From the NCBI RefSeq assembly GCF_023715505.1, contig NZ_JAMBOH010000032.1, forward strand, positions 1-61,590: 61,590 bases of DNA, written 5' to 3'. This DNA is from Neobacillus cucumis. Its GTDB lineage: Bacteria; Bacillota; Bacilli; Bacillales_B; DSM-18226. Both the position numbers and the translations under genes were made by a program. Below, in pieces: positions 35,499 through 43,765 of the stretch (positions within the stretch are counted from its first letter, which is position 1; each line of letters begins with the position of its first letter). The notes under the pieces are model-generated. The model was not told the origin of the DNA and did no database searches. It saw only the letters and a program-made list of their open reading frames with translations.

Positions 35499-37095
35499 TT
35501 GTCTGGTCTCCCGGCTTTGGACTTAGGGTTGTTGACCTTAAGGCAACACGCTTTTTATCTGCTCCAGATATGAATGCAGGACGATAGGTCATGCTCCATC
35601 TAGGTACACGGATGAATACATCCTTCAAGTTTTCGGGAATTAACGGAGATACTGGACTCATATATGGAACTCCAAACGAACGAAGTCCGAGGAGATGTAT
35701 TATCATTAAAAAAATGCCAAATATTATTCCATATAAGCCTAGTGTTCCTGCCAAAATCAACATCGGGAAACGAAGAAATCGGTATGAAGTCCCAAGGTTA
35801 TATCGTGGTATTGCAAACGATGCAATGCCAGTCGTGGCTACAACAATCACTACGGGCGCAGATACGATACCTGCTTGGACAGCAGCTTGCCCAATGACAA
35901 GCGCTCCAACAATACTAACAGCTGAACCAATAGGTTTTGGCAAACGAATACCTGCTTCACGAAGACCTTCAAACATAAGTTCCATCAACAACGTCTCAAC
36001 GACCGTAGGAAACGGGACCCCTTCCCTGGCAGCAGCAATACTGATTAGCAGAGTTGTAGGAATAAGCTGTGGGTGATATGCTATGACTGCAACATACAAA
36101 GACGGGAGAAGTAGCGCAATATTAAATAAGCTGTAGCGAATGAATCGGACGAAAGTCGTATATATAGAACGTTCGTAATAATCATCCGCCGCCTGTAAGC
36201 CACTCCAAAATGTCATCGGAACGACCAACACAAAGGGGGTATTATCGACAAAAATGGCGACTTTTCCTTCTAACAAACTAGAACATATGACATCGGGACG
36301 CTCGCTATTTTGGACTTGAGGGAAAGGAGACCAAGTGGAATCCTCAATAAATTCTTCGATATAACTTGATTCTATTACCCCGTCAATTTGGATTCGGCGG
36401 ATCCTTTTCCGGACTTCCTCAAGGACTGTATTCGAGGCAATTCCATCAATATATGCAATGACAACATCGGTCTGAGAAACTTCACCAACCGTAATCGACT
36501 CCATTTTGAGTTTTGCACTTCGGAGTCTCCTGCGTACAAGGCTTGTATTTGTCCGTAAATTTTCTGTAAACCCATCCCTTGGCCCGCGAACAGATGTTTC
36601 GGCAGATGGTTCTTCAACACCTCGTTTTTCGAATCCTTTGAGGTCTGCAATTAATGCCCTACTTTCTTCAACAACTAAAATGGCGATACTCCCCTTTATT
36701 ATGCCATCAGCCACATCTTTGACTTTAGAAGTCTTCTTAACTTGAGAGATTGCAACAAGCTGCTGTTCGATGACTTGCTCGAAAGTAGAAACTTTTCCTA
36801 ATCCAACGGGAAGCCCCTCAAACATCATTGGCTTTAAAACAACTTCATCTAGAGTCTTTGTATCACTCAAACCATCGATATAAATCAAAAGTAGTTTGGT
36901 CTCACCGTAGATTTGAATAGGGCGAAACACGATATCTGAACAGTTTTGAAAAATTTCTTTAAGTATCTTCTCGTTTATAGCGAGTTCAGTGTTTAAATCT
37001 ACAGTTTGAACGTTTGGAGACAGAAAATTTGTCAATTCAATATCTTTTAACATCTTATTATAAACCGAATGGTTCCGACCTTTTTTCCGATTCAT
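35491..37095 (-). CDS. GerAA-family spore germination protein (534 aa)
   Basis: A subunit of the germinant receptor. The N-terminal soluble part (about 1-260) includes the conserved RRRLRSAKLKMESITVGEVS and VVIAYIDGIASNTVLEEVRK. The membrane part (about 270-470) has the family marks PQVQNSERPDVICSSLLEGK, FVLVVPMTFWSGLQAADDYY, RLPKPIGSAVSIVGALVIGQ and the conserved FGVPYMSPVSP. Start ATG 37095 has AGGGAGAAGG upstream. It is the first gene of a two-gene A-C operon; the B subunit is in the opposite orientation past gerAC. Confidence 0.95.
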   Translation of the reverse strand: MNRKKGRNHSVYNKMLKDIELTNFLSPNVQTVDLNTELAINEKILKEIFQNCSDIVFRPIQIYGETKLLLIYIDGLSDTKTLDEVVLKPMMFEGLPVGLGKVSTFEQVIEQQLVAISQVKKTSKVKDVADGIIKGSIAILVVEESRALIADLKGFEKRGVEEPSAETSVRGPRDGFTENLRTNTSLVRRRLRSAKLKMESITVGEVSQTDVVIAYIDGIASNTVLEEVRKRIRRIQIDGVIESSYIEEFIEDSTWSPFPQVQNSERPDVICSSLLEGKVAIFVDNTPFVLVVPMTFWSGLQAADDYYERSIYTTFVRFIRYSLFNIALLLPSLYVAVIAYHPQLIPTTLLISIAAAREGVPFPTVVETLLMELMFEGLREAGIRLPKPIGSAVSIVGALVIGQAAVQAGIVSAPVVIVVATTGIASFAIPRYNLGTSYRFLRFPMLILAGTLGLYGIIFGIFLMIIHLLGLRSFGVPYMSPVSPLIPENLKDVFIRVPRWSMTYRPAFISGADKKRVALRSTTLSPKPGDQTNE

Positions 37096-37162
37096 ACAAA
37101 CCTTCTCCCTAATTTTTTATAGATGCCTTATTACAATTTCACAAAATCAACCAATTTCATCA

Positions 37163-37192
37163 TAATATTCCCTTTGATAGGTTAACCATTCA
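37163..37192 (-). promoter_or_regulatory. Candidate sigma-G type promoter of gerAA-gerAC
   Basis: On the minus strand TGAATG (37187-37192), a 17-bp spacer, then AATATTA (37163-37169). It resembles sigma-G elements (TGAATA, CATACTA), with two differences in the -10. It lies 68 bp upstream of gerAA. Receptor genes are generally transcribed by sigma G in the forespore. Confidence 0.4.
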
Positions 37193-37254
37193 TGACTTTA
37201 GAGGTATAGGATATTTCCGTTTCTTAATTTGACTGGCATATGTCTGCCCTCTCA

Positions 37255-37437
37255 TTAAATTTGTTTTAGCTCATGACTTTCAACAATGGAGTGAGAATAT
37301 CCGTTCTTTGCAACTTGTATCATAGCTTTTCCAAAATGCTCTGATGTAATGACGCTGCTTGACTTCATCAGCAGCGGATAAAAAAGTTTCATGACATCAT
37401 ACATAAGCTGAAGCCATTTTGTCTCTATTCCGTCCAA
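37255..37437 (-). pseudogene. C-terminal remnant of an NAD-dependent epimerase/reductase
   Basis: The frame reads MYDVMKLFYPLLMKSSSVIT then SEHFGKAMIQVAKNGYSHS. This is the usual end of small NAD(P)-binding epimerase/oxidoreductases of the YbjT/SDR-a type (KLFYPLL...T-E-G-AMI-VA-GY). The nucleotide-binding N-terminal two thirds are missing, so only the tail survives. A TTG start at 37437 is preceded by GGGGAAGGATGA, probably by chance. Confidence 0.6.
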
Positions 37438-37532
37438 GAGTCATCCTTCCCCTGTACGGTGTGGAATCAATTAATGTTACAGTCGGAATATCATTCAAGG
37501 TAGCTATTCATAGCAATTAGATCTCCCCCTAT

Positions 37533-37572
37533 AAGGGGTAGTGTAAGGAAAATGCGGATTTACAACGTTAAG
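37533..37572 (+). repeat. GCGGATTTACAACG repeat, copy A
   Basis: AAGGGGTAG followed by GGAAAATGCGGATTTACAAC and GTTAAG. Three other copies lie at 57511-57550, 58710-58749 (minus) and 60445-60484. A long terminator hairpin begins 16 bp later. Confidence 0.85.
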
Positions 37573-37587
37573 GGAATTCCAACATAA

Positions 37588-37632
37588 AAAGCCCAATTTC
37601 CCAGCATTAAAATTGAGAAATTGGGCTTTTTC
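37588..37632. terminator. Long bidirectional terminator
   Basis: AAAAAGCCCAATTTC and GAAATTGGGCTTTTT form a 15-bp stem with U runs on both strands. It follows repeat copy A. Confidence 0.8.
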
Positions 37633-37832
37633 CTTAGTCCAGAAAAGCGCCCGATTGTGGAAGAGTCATTTTGTTTTTTGATTTATGCACAATCCCACAA
37701 TCCTTTCTAGTTGAATTTGCATTAAGTAAAGACATTTTGAAACTCCACATAAGGCTCCACTCTGGTGAAAATGGCATATGTAGAGATGGTATCAAAATAA
37801 TTTCAATTTGTGCTTTTATAGTCAATAAAAAA

Positions 37833-37853
37833 GCATTCATTTTACATGAATGC
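37833..37853 (-). terminator. Terminator of ScoC-like paralogue 2
   Basis: GCATTCAT-TTTAC-ATGAATGC stem with an A run at 37826-37832, that is, a U run on the minus strand. It lies just downstream of the regulator gene. Confidence 0.85.
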
Positions 37854-37876
37854 CAAACCTTTTTTAGGTTCTTATT

Positions 37877-38407
37877 TTACATTTTTTCAATAAAATCTTT
37901 TTCCAAATGCTGAAAAATCTGTTCATGAGTATCCATAAATTTTTCACCGTTGATATGTCGAATAATGGCTTTTAGTTCAAGCAATTCAGGGAATTTCCCA
38001 TATAAATTCCTTAATGGAAGTGAAGCTGAAACAAGGTCATTGTCTTCTCGCTGGTATGATTCTAGCAAGCTATTGATAATTTCTTTTCCTTTGTCAGTAA
38101 GTTGGATATACGTATTTCTTTTATCATCTTCTCTTTTTAAAAATTGTAAAAGCCCTCGTTCCTCTAGCTTTTTGGAAAAATTAAATGCGGTAGAAACATG
38201 CATGACTCCTAACTCCGCAATTTCGGAGATAGATGAACCGTTTAGATAATAGCTAATCCATAAAATATGGTATTCATTAATATTCAAGTTAAATGGTTTT
38301 ATCCATCGTTGTAAATCATTTTCAATCACTTTCCAAAGTGCCTTGCTTAATTGAGCTACTCTTTGACTAAAAATAAGCGCTTCCTTGATTGAATAGATTT
38401 TTCCCAA
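37877..38407 (-). CDS. ScoC/Hpr-type MarR family regulator, paralogue 2 (176 aa)
   Basis: Second Hpr-like transition-state regulator in the window. It shows [56 protein letters not shown] and the wing [15 protein letters not shown]. The C-terminal segment [20 protein letters not shown] is family-typical. It is related to the protein at 8253-8795 but clearly diverged from it, so the two are not a recent duplication. Monocistronic with its own terminator. It may repress proteases or sporulation genes, as Hpr does; that role is inferred. Confidence 0.9.
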   Translation of the reverse strand: MGKIYSIKEALIFSQRVAQLSKALWKVIENDLQRWIKPFNLNINEYHILWISYYLNGSSISEIAELGVMHVSTAFNFSKKLEERGLLQFLKREDDKRNTYIQLTDKGKEIINSLLESYQREDNDLVSASLPLRNLYGKFPELLELKAIIRHINGEKFMDTHEQIFQHLEKDFIEKM

Positions 38408-38579
38408 TTTTTCTGCCCCTTTTTCTTTTTACTTTAATAAAATTAGACTAATACACTATTGAAGTTTTTATAATATTTTAAAATTTCTAGAAATAATTAA
38501 AGTTATTATACCATATTATGAAGGTTAATTTATAATGCTCATTTTTTGATTGCAACCTCTACAATCTGACCCTAAACAT

Positions 38580-38640
38580 AAAGAAAGAGCACAATTCATG
38601 TTGCAGAATTGCGCCCGTTTGCTTAAAACGAAAAAGTCGA
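38580..38640. repeat. Dispersed intergenic repeat, copy 8
   Basis: AGAGCACAATTCATG, a hairpin with CAATTC and GAATTG, then CGCCCGTTTGCTTAAAACG. A diverged, short member of the repeat family seen at the left of the window. Confidence 0.5.
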
Positions 38641-38686
38641 GGCTATTTGAAATGCCCACGACCTTTTCGTTATTCAAAAAATTAAT

Positions 38687-39392
38687 TTAAATGTGTGACA
38701 TAGCTTTTTTAATATACTTATAAAGCTCTCCATCTACTCCATATTGAAGTGCATTATTGGGGTTCTCTGCATAGAAGTGTTCAGCAGCTTTAACAATCCC
38801 TGGGTCACCACCAGCTAATCTTGTAGTCAACTCTTGCCAACGATTGGCCAACTTGATAGCATCCGGATGGTTTGCCGGAGTTTTATTTTCTAATTCCTTA
38901 CGAATTTTAGCAATTAGCTCAGTCCATTGATTGTCGATTTCCTTTTTTTCTTCCGGACTGAAATGTCTGTTTTTCATCTTTTCTAATTGTTCTTGCGTAA
39001 AGTACTTTTCACTCATAGTGATCACTTCTATTAATTTAATAAATTGTTCAGGCTGAACTTCTTGTTGAGTTTCAAGGAGCTCATACATGCTCTCTAACCG
39101 TCTGTACAACTGTTCTTGTACCTCCATTTGCTTTTTAACCGTTTCTAATTGAATTTTAATTACTCTAATTGGGTTAAAATTAGAGTTTTCCATCGTTTCT
39201 TTAATTTCTTCCAAGGAAAATCCCAATTGTTTTAGTGATAGGATTTGTTGCAACTTTTCAATATCTGCTTCGGTATAAATTCTATGTCCCGATTCCGTAT
39301 AAGCCAATCTGGTCATAGTGGTGAAGTGTACGTACCGTTAATCCAGTTTGTTTTGCCAATTCTCCTATTTTCCAATCCCTATTTATGATCAT
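38687..39392 (-). pseudogene. Frameshifted MerR-family regulator, TipA-like
   Basis: The start is ATG 39392, which reads NRDWKIGELAKQTGLTVRTL and HHYDQIGL: a MerR helix-turn-helix. The frame is then lost at about 39310, and the rest of the protein continues in another frame as AYTESGHRIYTEADIEKLQQ, a coiled coil (about 60-110), and a TipAS-like C-terminal domain with FSPEEKKEIDNQWTELIAKI. The expected few residues between IGL and AYTESG are missing, so a small deletion likely caused the shift. The longer 3' frame alone (209 codons) lacks half the DNA-binding domain. Confidence 0.85.
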
Positions 39393-39610
39393 CCCTCATT
39401 TCGCACGATTGTTATTGCCGGCAACTTTAATATACAACCTGACGTTACGTTAGGTTCAAGTGTTTTCTCACTTTTTATTTTTAATTTTAAGTTCCCAAGA
39501 TTATGAAGCGTTTTATGCTGAATTTTTGCTTGTTAATTAAATAACTCTTACTAATATTCTTTTTGTAAAATTATAGGAATGTTAATAATGTCACACTTTA
39601 AAAAGAATAA

Positions 39611-39638
39611 GGACACCGCTTATATAGTGGTGTCCTTT
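39611..39638. terminator. Hairpin between MerR remnant and recombinase
   Basis: AGGACACCGC (39611-39620) pairs with GTGGTGTCCT (39629-39638). On the minus strand it is followed by TTATTCTTTTT, so it may end transcripts from the recombinase. Confidence 0.65.
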
Positions 39639-39740
39639 ATTGGTTTATAAGATTTCTTTATGGTAATCCCTTTTTGTAGTGAAAAATTAGGGGCAATGTC
39701 TGAACTTTTAGTTGCTCTAAAAAAGAAATAGTATATTTTT

Positions 39741-39833
39741 CTCAATTTTCAAACTAATTTTGTACAGCGAAATTAGTTGAACTACTATACATGATTCAAA
39801 AAATAAATTCGTTAGAATGCAAATCTCCAACAC
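39741..39833 (-). repeat. Shared 3' flank of recombinase cassettes, copy 2
   Basis: Minus strand begins TGTTGGAGATTTGCATTC and includes ATCATGTATA and TTCAACTAATTTCGC. It is similar to 11742-11832 in the opposite orientation. The inner inverted repeat is AACTAATTT...AAATTAGTT, longer than in copy 1. It starts 16 bp past the recombinase stop. Confidence 0.75.
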
Positions 39834-39848
39834 ACCGAAAATTGGAAA

Positions 39849-40796
39849 TTATAAGTTTTTTAAAATGCTGCTTGCATTGTTTTTATAACGTAAACCTGCC
39901 TGAACATATCGATCAACCATTTCCCTAGTTTTATGACCGGTTTGTTTCATAATTGCTATTTCTGTCATTCCCATCATTGCTGCGCTTGTTGATAAGCCAC
40001 TTCTTAAACTATGTGCTGCAAACTCGTTTGCATCCATCCCAAGTTCCCCGATATATTTCTTTATAATGAGTGCTACGGATTTATCACTCAACCGTTCCTT
40101 GATATTTCCATGCCGATCAATTGAACGAAACAACGCTCCAGTAGTGATTTCACTTATTTTAATCCATTCTTTAGTTGCTTTAACTGGACAAAATTCATTG
40201 TACGTATAAACAACACCTTTTATAAAATCATCATTTTTCGTTTTAGTTTCGCGAACTCTTACGTCCATCCCAAAGTCGGTAATTTCTAAATCTTCTATAT
40301 TAATAGATACCAATTCTGAACGTCGGCTTGCCAGGGCAAAACCTAATAAAAGAATAGTTTTATCTCGTACTCCAATAAGAGTCGATGTGTCAATCCTATC
40401 GATTAAGGCCGGAAGGACCTGCAGCATCAATGCTTTTTTCGGTTCTTGCCGAGTACCGATCTCTCTTTTAATTCCTTCCAATAAGGCTCGGACCTCCACT
40501 TCCTTGGAAGGTGGAAGATGATGTTTGAATTTATGCGCCATATTAATAGAAGAAACTCGTCTTCGTATAGTCGAATATTTATGTGTCGTTGCTAATTCTG
40601 ATAGATAAAGGCAAAGTGTACCAGTAGATGCCGGAAGAGGTTCCCGCCCATTCAACTCACACCACTGAGTAAAATGTTTCCAGTCGGAAGTGTAACTTTT
40701 CTGTGTATTCTTACTTTTAGAGTTTTGGATGTAGAATTTTATTTTTTCCAGTTTCTCATTATCAATCGGAAGAAATTTCTCACTTTCAGTTAACAT
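39849..40796 (-). CDS. Tyrosine recombinase / integrase (315 aa), element 2
   Basis: Phage-integrase family enzyme. The N-terminal core-binding domain (about 15-110) shows SKSKNTQKSYTSDWKHFTQW. The catalytic domain has the first Arg in ASRRSELVSINIEDLE, a Lys in ETKTKNDDF, the HxxR box AAHSLRSGLSTSAAMMG, the His of KQTGHKTREMV and the Tyr of DRYVQAGLRY. It belongs to a different branch from the 371-residue enzyme at 10275, yet the flanks of both genes look alike. ATG 40796 has AAGGAGG upstream. A 33-bp inverted repeat lies 37 bp upstream. Confidence 0.93.
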   Translation of the reverse strand: MLTESEKFLPIDNEKLEKIKFYIQNSKSKNTQKSYTSDWKHFTQWCELNGREPLPASTGTLCLYLSELATTHKYSTIRRRVSSINMAHKFKHHLPPSKEVEVRALLEGIKREIGTRQEPKKALMLQVLPALIDRIDTSTLIGVRDKTILLLGFALASRRSELVSINIEDLEITDFGMDVRVRETKTKNDDFIKGVVYTYNEFCPVKATKEWIKISEITTGALFRSIDRHGNIKERLSDKSVALIIKKYIGELGMDANEFAAHSLRSGLSTSAAMMGMTEIAIMKQTGHKTREMVDRYVQAGLRYKNNASSILKNL

Positions 40797-40833
40797 AATA
40801 TCGAACCTCCTTAACGGCTGGTTTTTCCGGATT

Positions 40834-40866
40834 TAAGTTCCGATAACTATATATTATCGGAACTTA
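40834..40866 (-). promoter_or_regulatory. Inverted repeat with 7-bp spacer, candidate recombination core or operator (element 2)
   Basis: TAAGTTCCGATAA (40834-40846), spacer CTATATA (40847-40853), TTATCGGAACTTA (40854-40866). Perfect 13-bp arms. Same geometry and inner GATAA-N7-TTATC as 10202-10230, and also just upstream of a tyrosine recombinase. Confidence 0.6.
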
Positions 40867-41231
40867 GTATTTTCGTAAACAAAATAGAGTGAAAATCCAT
40901 GATTTAAATTCACAAGTTAGCAGTGAACCAGTCTAAAATGTTAACATTTAACAACCATATTAATAAATAGTCGAGACTATAATGAAATTTAAAATATATC
41001 ATGTTTAAATAGAAGGAACCAGTCACGAAGAAAAAAACATTATGAAACTTTGCACATTAAAATAAATATGTATTTACAATTAAACTGCATGGTGATGAAT
41101 TTCGAATGAGGATTCAGGTTACATTTAATCTTAATTGTTTTTGACACCCATAAATTACCGATAGTTGACGGTATTGCCTGTCCGGAGGTGAACGAGTATA
41201 ATGTCCACGTATAAATCCGGAGAAAGGAAAA
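40867..41231. other. Gene-free stretch
   Basis: AT-rich in its first 230 bp. From 41150 it becomes GC-richer (CCGATAGTTGACGGTATTGC, CTGTCCGGAGGTGAACG) and leads into the hairpin at 41232. No believable gene; it may be an insertion-sequence remnant. Confidence 0.4.
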
Positions 41232-41280
41232 GACGCCCCCCATAATGTATAACTGCGCCAACAGTTATACGGGAGACGTC
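41232..41280. repeat. Compound hairpin of unknown role
   Basis: GTATAACTG (41247-41255), 6-nt loop CGCCAA, CAGTTATAC (41262-41270) is a perfect stem. Outside it CCC/GGG and GACG/CGTC pair as well. It stands out in composition and could be an IS end, a recombination site or an RNA element. Confidence 0.5.
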
Positions 41281-41450
41281 CCACAAAAAACAACTGTGAT
41301 TATTGTATCAGATTACAAACTTATTGAGAATTGGTTAGTCAACCATTAGACCAATGTGTAATAGAAAAGGCTATGGATACAACGCCATATATAGTATAAA
41401 AGTTAAAGTAGAGTAAATTTCTTTATAAAAATTTCCCTTTTATAAACAAA

Positions 41451-41478
41451 CTAAAGACCGATTTCTGTCGGTCTTTAG
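41451..41478 (-). terminator. Terminator of the yeiH-type gene
   Basis: CTAAAGACCGA (41451-41461) and TCGGTCTTTAG (41468-41478), with a T-rich tail on the minus strand. It lies 67 bp beyond the gene. Confidence 0.75.
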
Positions 41479-41544
41479 TAATTTCTCACACCTTCGGTCA
41501 GCCAGTTCAAGAATTAAAGTCGATGGTTTCAAACTATTCATTTT

Positions 41545-42579
41545 CTAATCTAAATGAAAGGCACAAACTAAAAGGTATCCTAAAATGGATAATAATATAG
41601 AACCTATAAAACCTGCCCCAAATGATTTGAGTCCAAACCTTCTAAATGTCTTGACATCTACATTTAGGCCCAGTCCTGCCATAGCCATAGCTATTAACAT
41701 ATAGGCGATAACAACAAGATTATTTGTGAACGTTGTTGGCAATATCCCTATTGAATTGAGGGCACTCATTGCCAAGAAACCAAGAAGAAACCATGGGATA
41801 GGAATGGATTTCCATGATGTCTGATTCTTTTTTCCACTTTGAGAACGATTAGCTCGATTTGTCCAAAATCCAATTATAATAGCTACTGGAACCAGTAAGG
41901 CAACTCTTGTTAATTTTACAATCACTGCTATGTCAACAGCGTCTTTCCCACCAGGAGAAGCTGCTGCGATTACGTGTGCAATCTCATGTAAGGTAGCACC
42001 TGAAAACATTCCATATCCGTTTGCAGATAATCCTAATATAGGATAAAGCATTGTATATGCTAATGTAAAAATCGTGCCCAAAATAGCTACCGTTGCTGCA
42101 CCGATTGCGGTTTCATCATCATTCGCTTTAATTTGTGGGGCAATTGCAACAACAGCTGCTGCACCACAAATGGCAGTTCCACATGCTGTTAATATGCCCA
42201 GTCTTTTTTCCACTTTAAACAATCGAGTTAATCCGTAAACGACGAATAAGGTGAAAACAATATTTATCACTGCAATAGCAAATACTTTAGGTCCTGCATG
42301 GAGTATATCAACTAAATTCAGTCTCATACCTAGTAGTATAATCCCTATACGAAGGAGTTTCTTACTTAAAAAATTCGTTCCAGCAATTAAATATTCAGGC
42401 AAACCCATTAAGGCTCTCCATCCAATACCAAGCAGTATAGCCATAACTAGTTGACCCATAATATTTAAAAACGGGAATTGTTCCAAATATTTCGCTAGGA
42501 TAGCAATAAAAAGAGTCAGCCCAAGACCTAGAATAAAAGATCGCTTATTTTGACTTTCTTTCACGAGTGTTTGTTCCAA
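41545..42579 (-). CDS. YeiH-family putative sulfate exporter (344 aa)
   Basis: Integral membrane protein of the YeiH/UPF0324 family with about 10 helices: FPFLNIMGQLVMAILLGIGW, LLRIGIILLGMRLNLVDIL, ACGTAICGAAAVVAIAPQIK, GYGMFSGATLHEIAHVIAAA and LGLNVDVKTFRRFG. These are family landmarks. Members are annotated as sulfate exporters and are often controlled by a divergent LysR regulator, as here. GGAGTGAT lies 8 nt before TTG 42579, which I take as the start; another TTG at 42597 has no ribosome binding site. The transported substrate is not proven. Confidence 0.9.
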   Translation of the reverse strand: MEQTLVKESQNKRSFILGLGLTLFIAILAKYLEQFPFLNIMGQLVMAILLGIGWRALMGLPEYLIAGTNFLSKKLLRIGIILLGMRLNLVDILHAGPKVFAIAVINIVFTLFVVYGLTRLFKVEKRLGILTACGTAICGAAAVVAIAPQIKANDDETAIGAATVAILGTIFTLAYTMLYPILGLSANGYGMFSGATLHEIAHVIAAASPGGKDAVDIAVIVKLTRVALLVPVAIIIGFWTNRANRSQSGKKNQTSWKSIPIPWFLLGFLAMSALNSIGILPTTFTNNLVVIAYMLIAMAMAGLGLNVDVKTFRRFGLKSFGAGFIGSILLSILGYLLVCAFHLD

Positions 42580-42743
42580 TTTTATCACTCCGATCAATTC
42601 TCTTATGCGAGATGTTTTAATAAATCAACTATACGTCAGACTTAACAATAAGTTAAATATATATTAACTATCTTAAGCATTATAAAAACTTATGATAAAA
42701 TGATGTTAACTAAGTTTTGAAATGATTGGAGGAAATCAAATCA

Positions 42744-43634
42744 GTGATTGTAGATACAATGAAGGTTTTCGTAACAGTTATTGAACAAAAAAACTTTACT
42801 CGTGCAGCAGAACTTTTAAATATTTCTCAACCCAATGTAAGCTTACATATACGAAATTTAGAAAATGAATTGGGGACCAAGCTCATTCATCGTTCGCCTA
42901 AACTGGTACAAATTACGGAAGCTGGGGAAATACTATATAAGCATGCTAAACAGATACTATTACACTTTGAAGAAGCAAAACATGAAATTAATGATTTGTT
43001 TCATGTTGTATCAGGAAAATTAAGAGTGGGAGCAAGCTTTACCATAGGTGAATACATCCTACCTAAAGTATTAGCTGACTACGCTGGCCAATTTCCTCTA
43101 GTTGATGTTCAGATCATTATCTCTAACACTGAAGAAGTTATTGAAGGAGTTAGAACAAATCAGCTTGATATTGGATTAATCGAGGGTGAAACAAATGTTC
43201 ACGATATTCATATAGAGCCTTTTATGGAAGATGAAATGAGTGTGGTTGTACCTACGAACCATCCATTATCTCAAATGAGGCTGATTGAAAAGGACATGTT
43301 GCAGAATCAAATCTGGATTACTAGAGAAGTGGGTTCTGGAACAAGGACCTATATGGATAAATTTATTTCAGAATTGGGCTTAATAATTAAACGCTCCTTT
43401 GTTTTTAGCAGTAATCAAGGGGTAAAAGAAGCTGTCAAAGCAGGACTAGGAATTGCACTGTTATCCCGATGGGCAGTTGATAGAGAAATTGAGACTAATG
43501 AGATACGAGCTCTCACTTTAAAAAACAAAAAAATCACAAGACCTTTTTCGTTTGTTCAAAGTAAAAACACTGATGATTCCAAAGCAATAAAAATGTTTCT
43601 TCAGAAAATCCAGGAATTTCGTATGAATAACTAA
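42744..43634 (+). CDS. LysR family regulator, CysL-like (296 aa)
   Basis: N-terminal winged helix MKVFVTVIEQKNFTRAAELL and SQPNVSLHIRNLENELGTKL, followed by a type 2 periplasmic-binding effector domain (about 90-290: LRVGASFTIGEYILPKVLAD; VREVGSGTRTYMDKF-like region; GVKEAVKAGLGIALLSRWAV). It resembles CysL/YwfK, which responds to sulfur supply. It is divergent from the YeiH-type gene with a 164-bp gap, the usual layout when the regulator controls its neighbour. The start is uncertain: GTG 42744 has GGAGG 12 nt upstream; ATG 42759 is an alternative. Confidence 0.9.
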   Translation: MIVDTMKVFVTVIEQKNFTRAAELLNISQPNVSLHIRNLENELGTKLIHRSPKLVQITEAGEILYKHAKQILLHFEEAKHEINDLFHVVSGKLRVGASFTIGEYILPKVLADYAGQFPLVDVQIIISNTEEVIEGVRTNQLDIGLIEGETNVHDIHIEPFMEDEMSVVVPTNHPLSQMRLIEKDMLQNQIWITREVGSGTRTYMDKFISELGLIIKRSFVFSSNQGVKEAVKAGLGIALLSRWAVDREIETNEIRALTLKNKKITRPFSFVQSKNTDDSKAIKMFLQKIQEFRMNN

Positions 43635-43663
43635 ACAAACACTTTATAGATCAAAATTCACAT

Positions 43664-43709
43664 AAAAAGGCAGTCCTTAAATTTTGTGTAATTTAGGACT
43701 GCTTTTTTA
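43664..43709 (+). terminator. Terminator of the LysR gene
   Basis: AAAAAGGCAGTCCT-TAAAT pairs with ATTTAGGACTGCTTTTTT across an 8-nt loop. A U run follows. Also usable leftward for the DUF302 remnant. Confidence 0.85.
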
Positions 43710-43765
43710 GCACGTATATGTTTAGTTTGAAATTGATAAACTCAAAAGAATTATGCGGCTTACAA

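Noticed and set aside
41040..41261. 73-codon minus-strand frame near the compound hairpin
   Set aside because: It begins inside the hairpin, and composition and codon use do not look coding.
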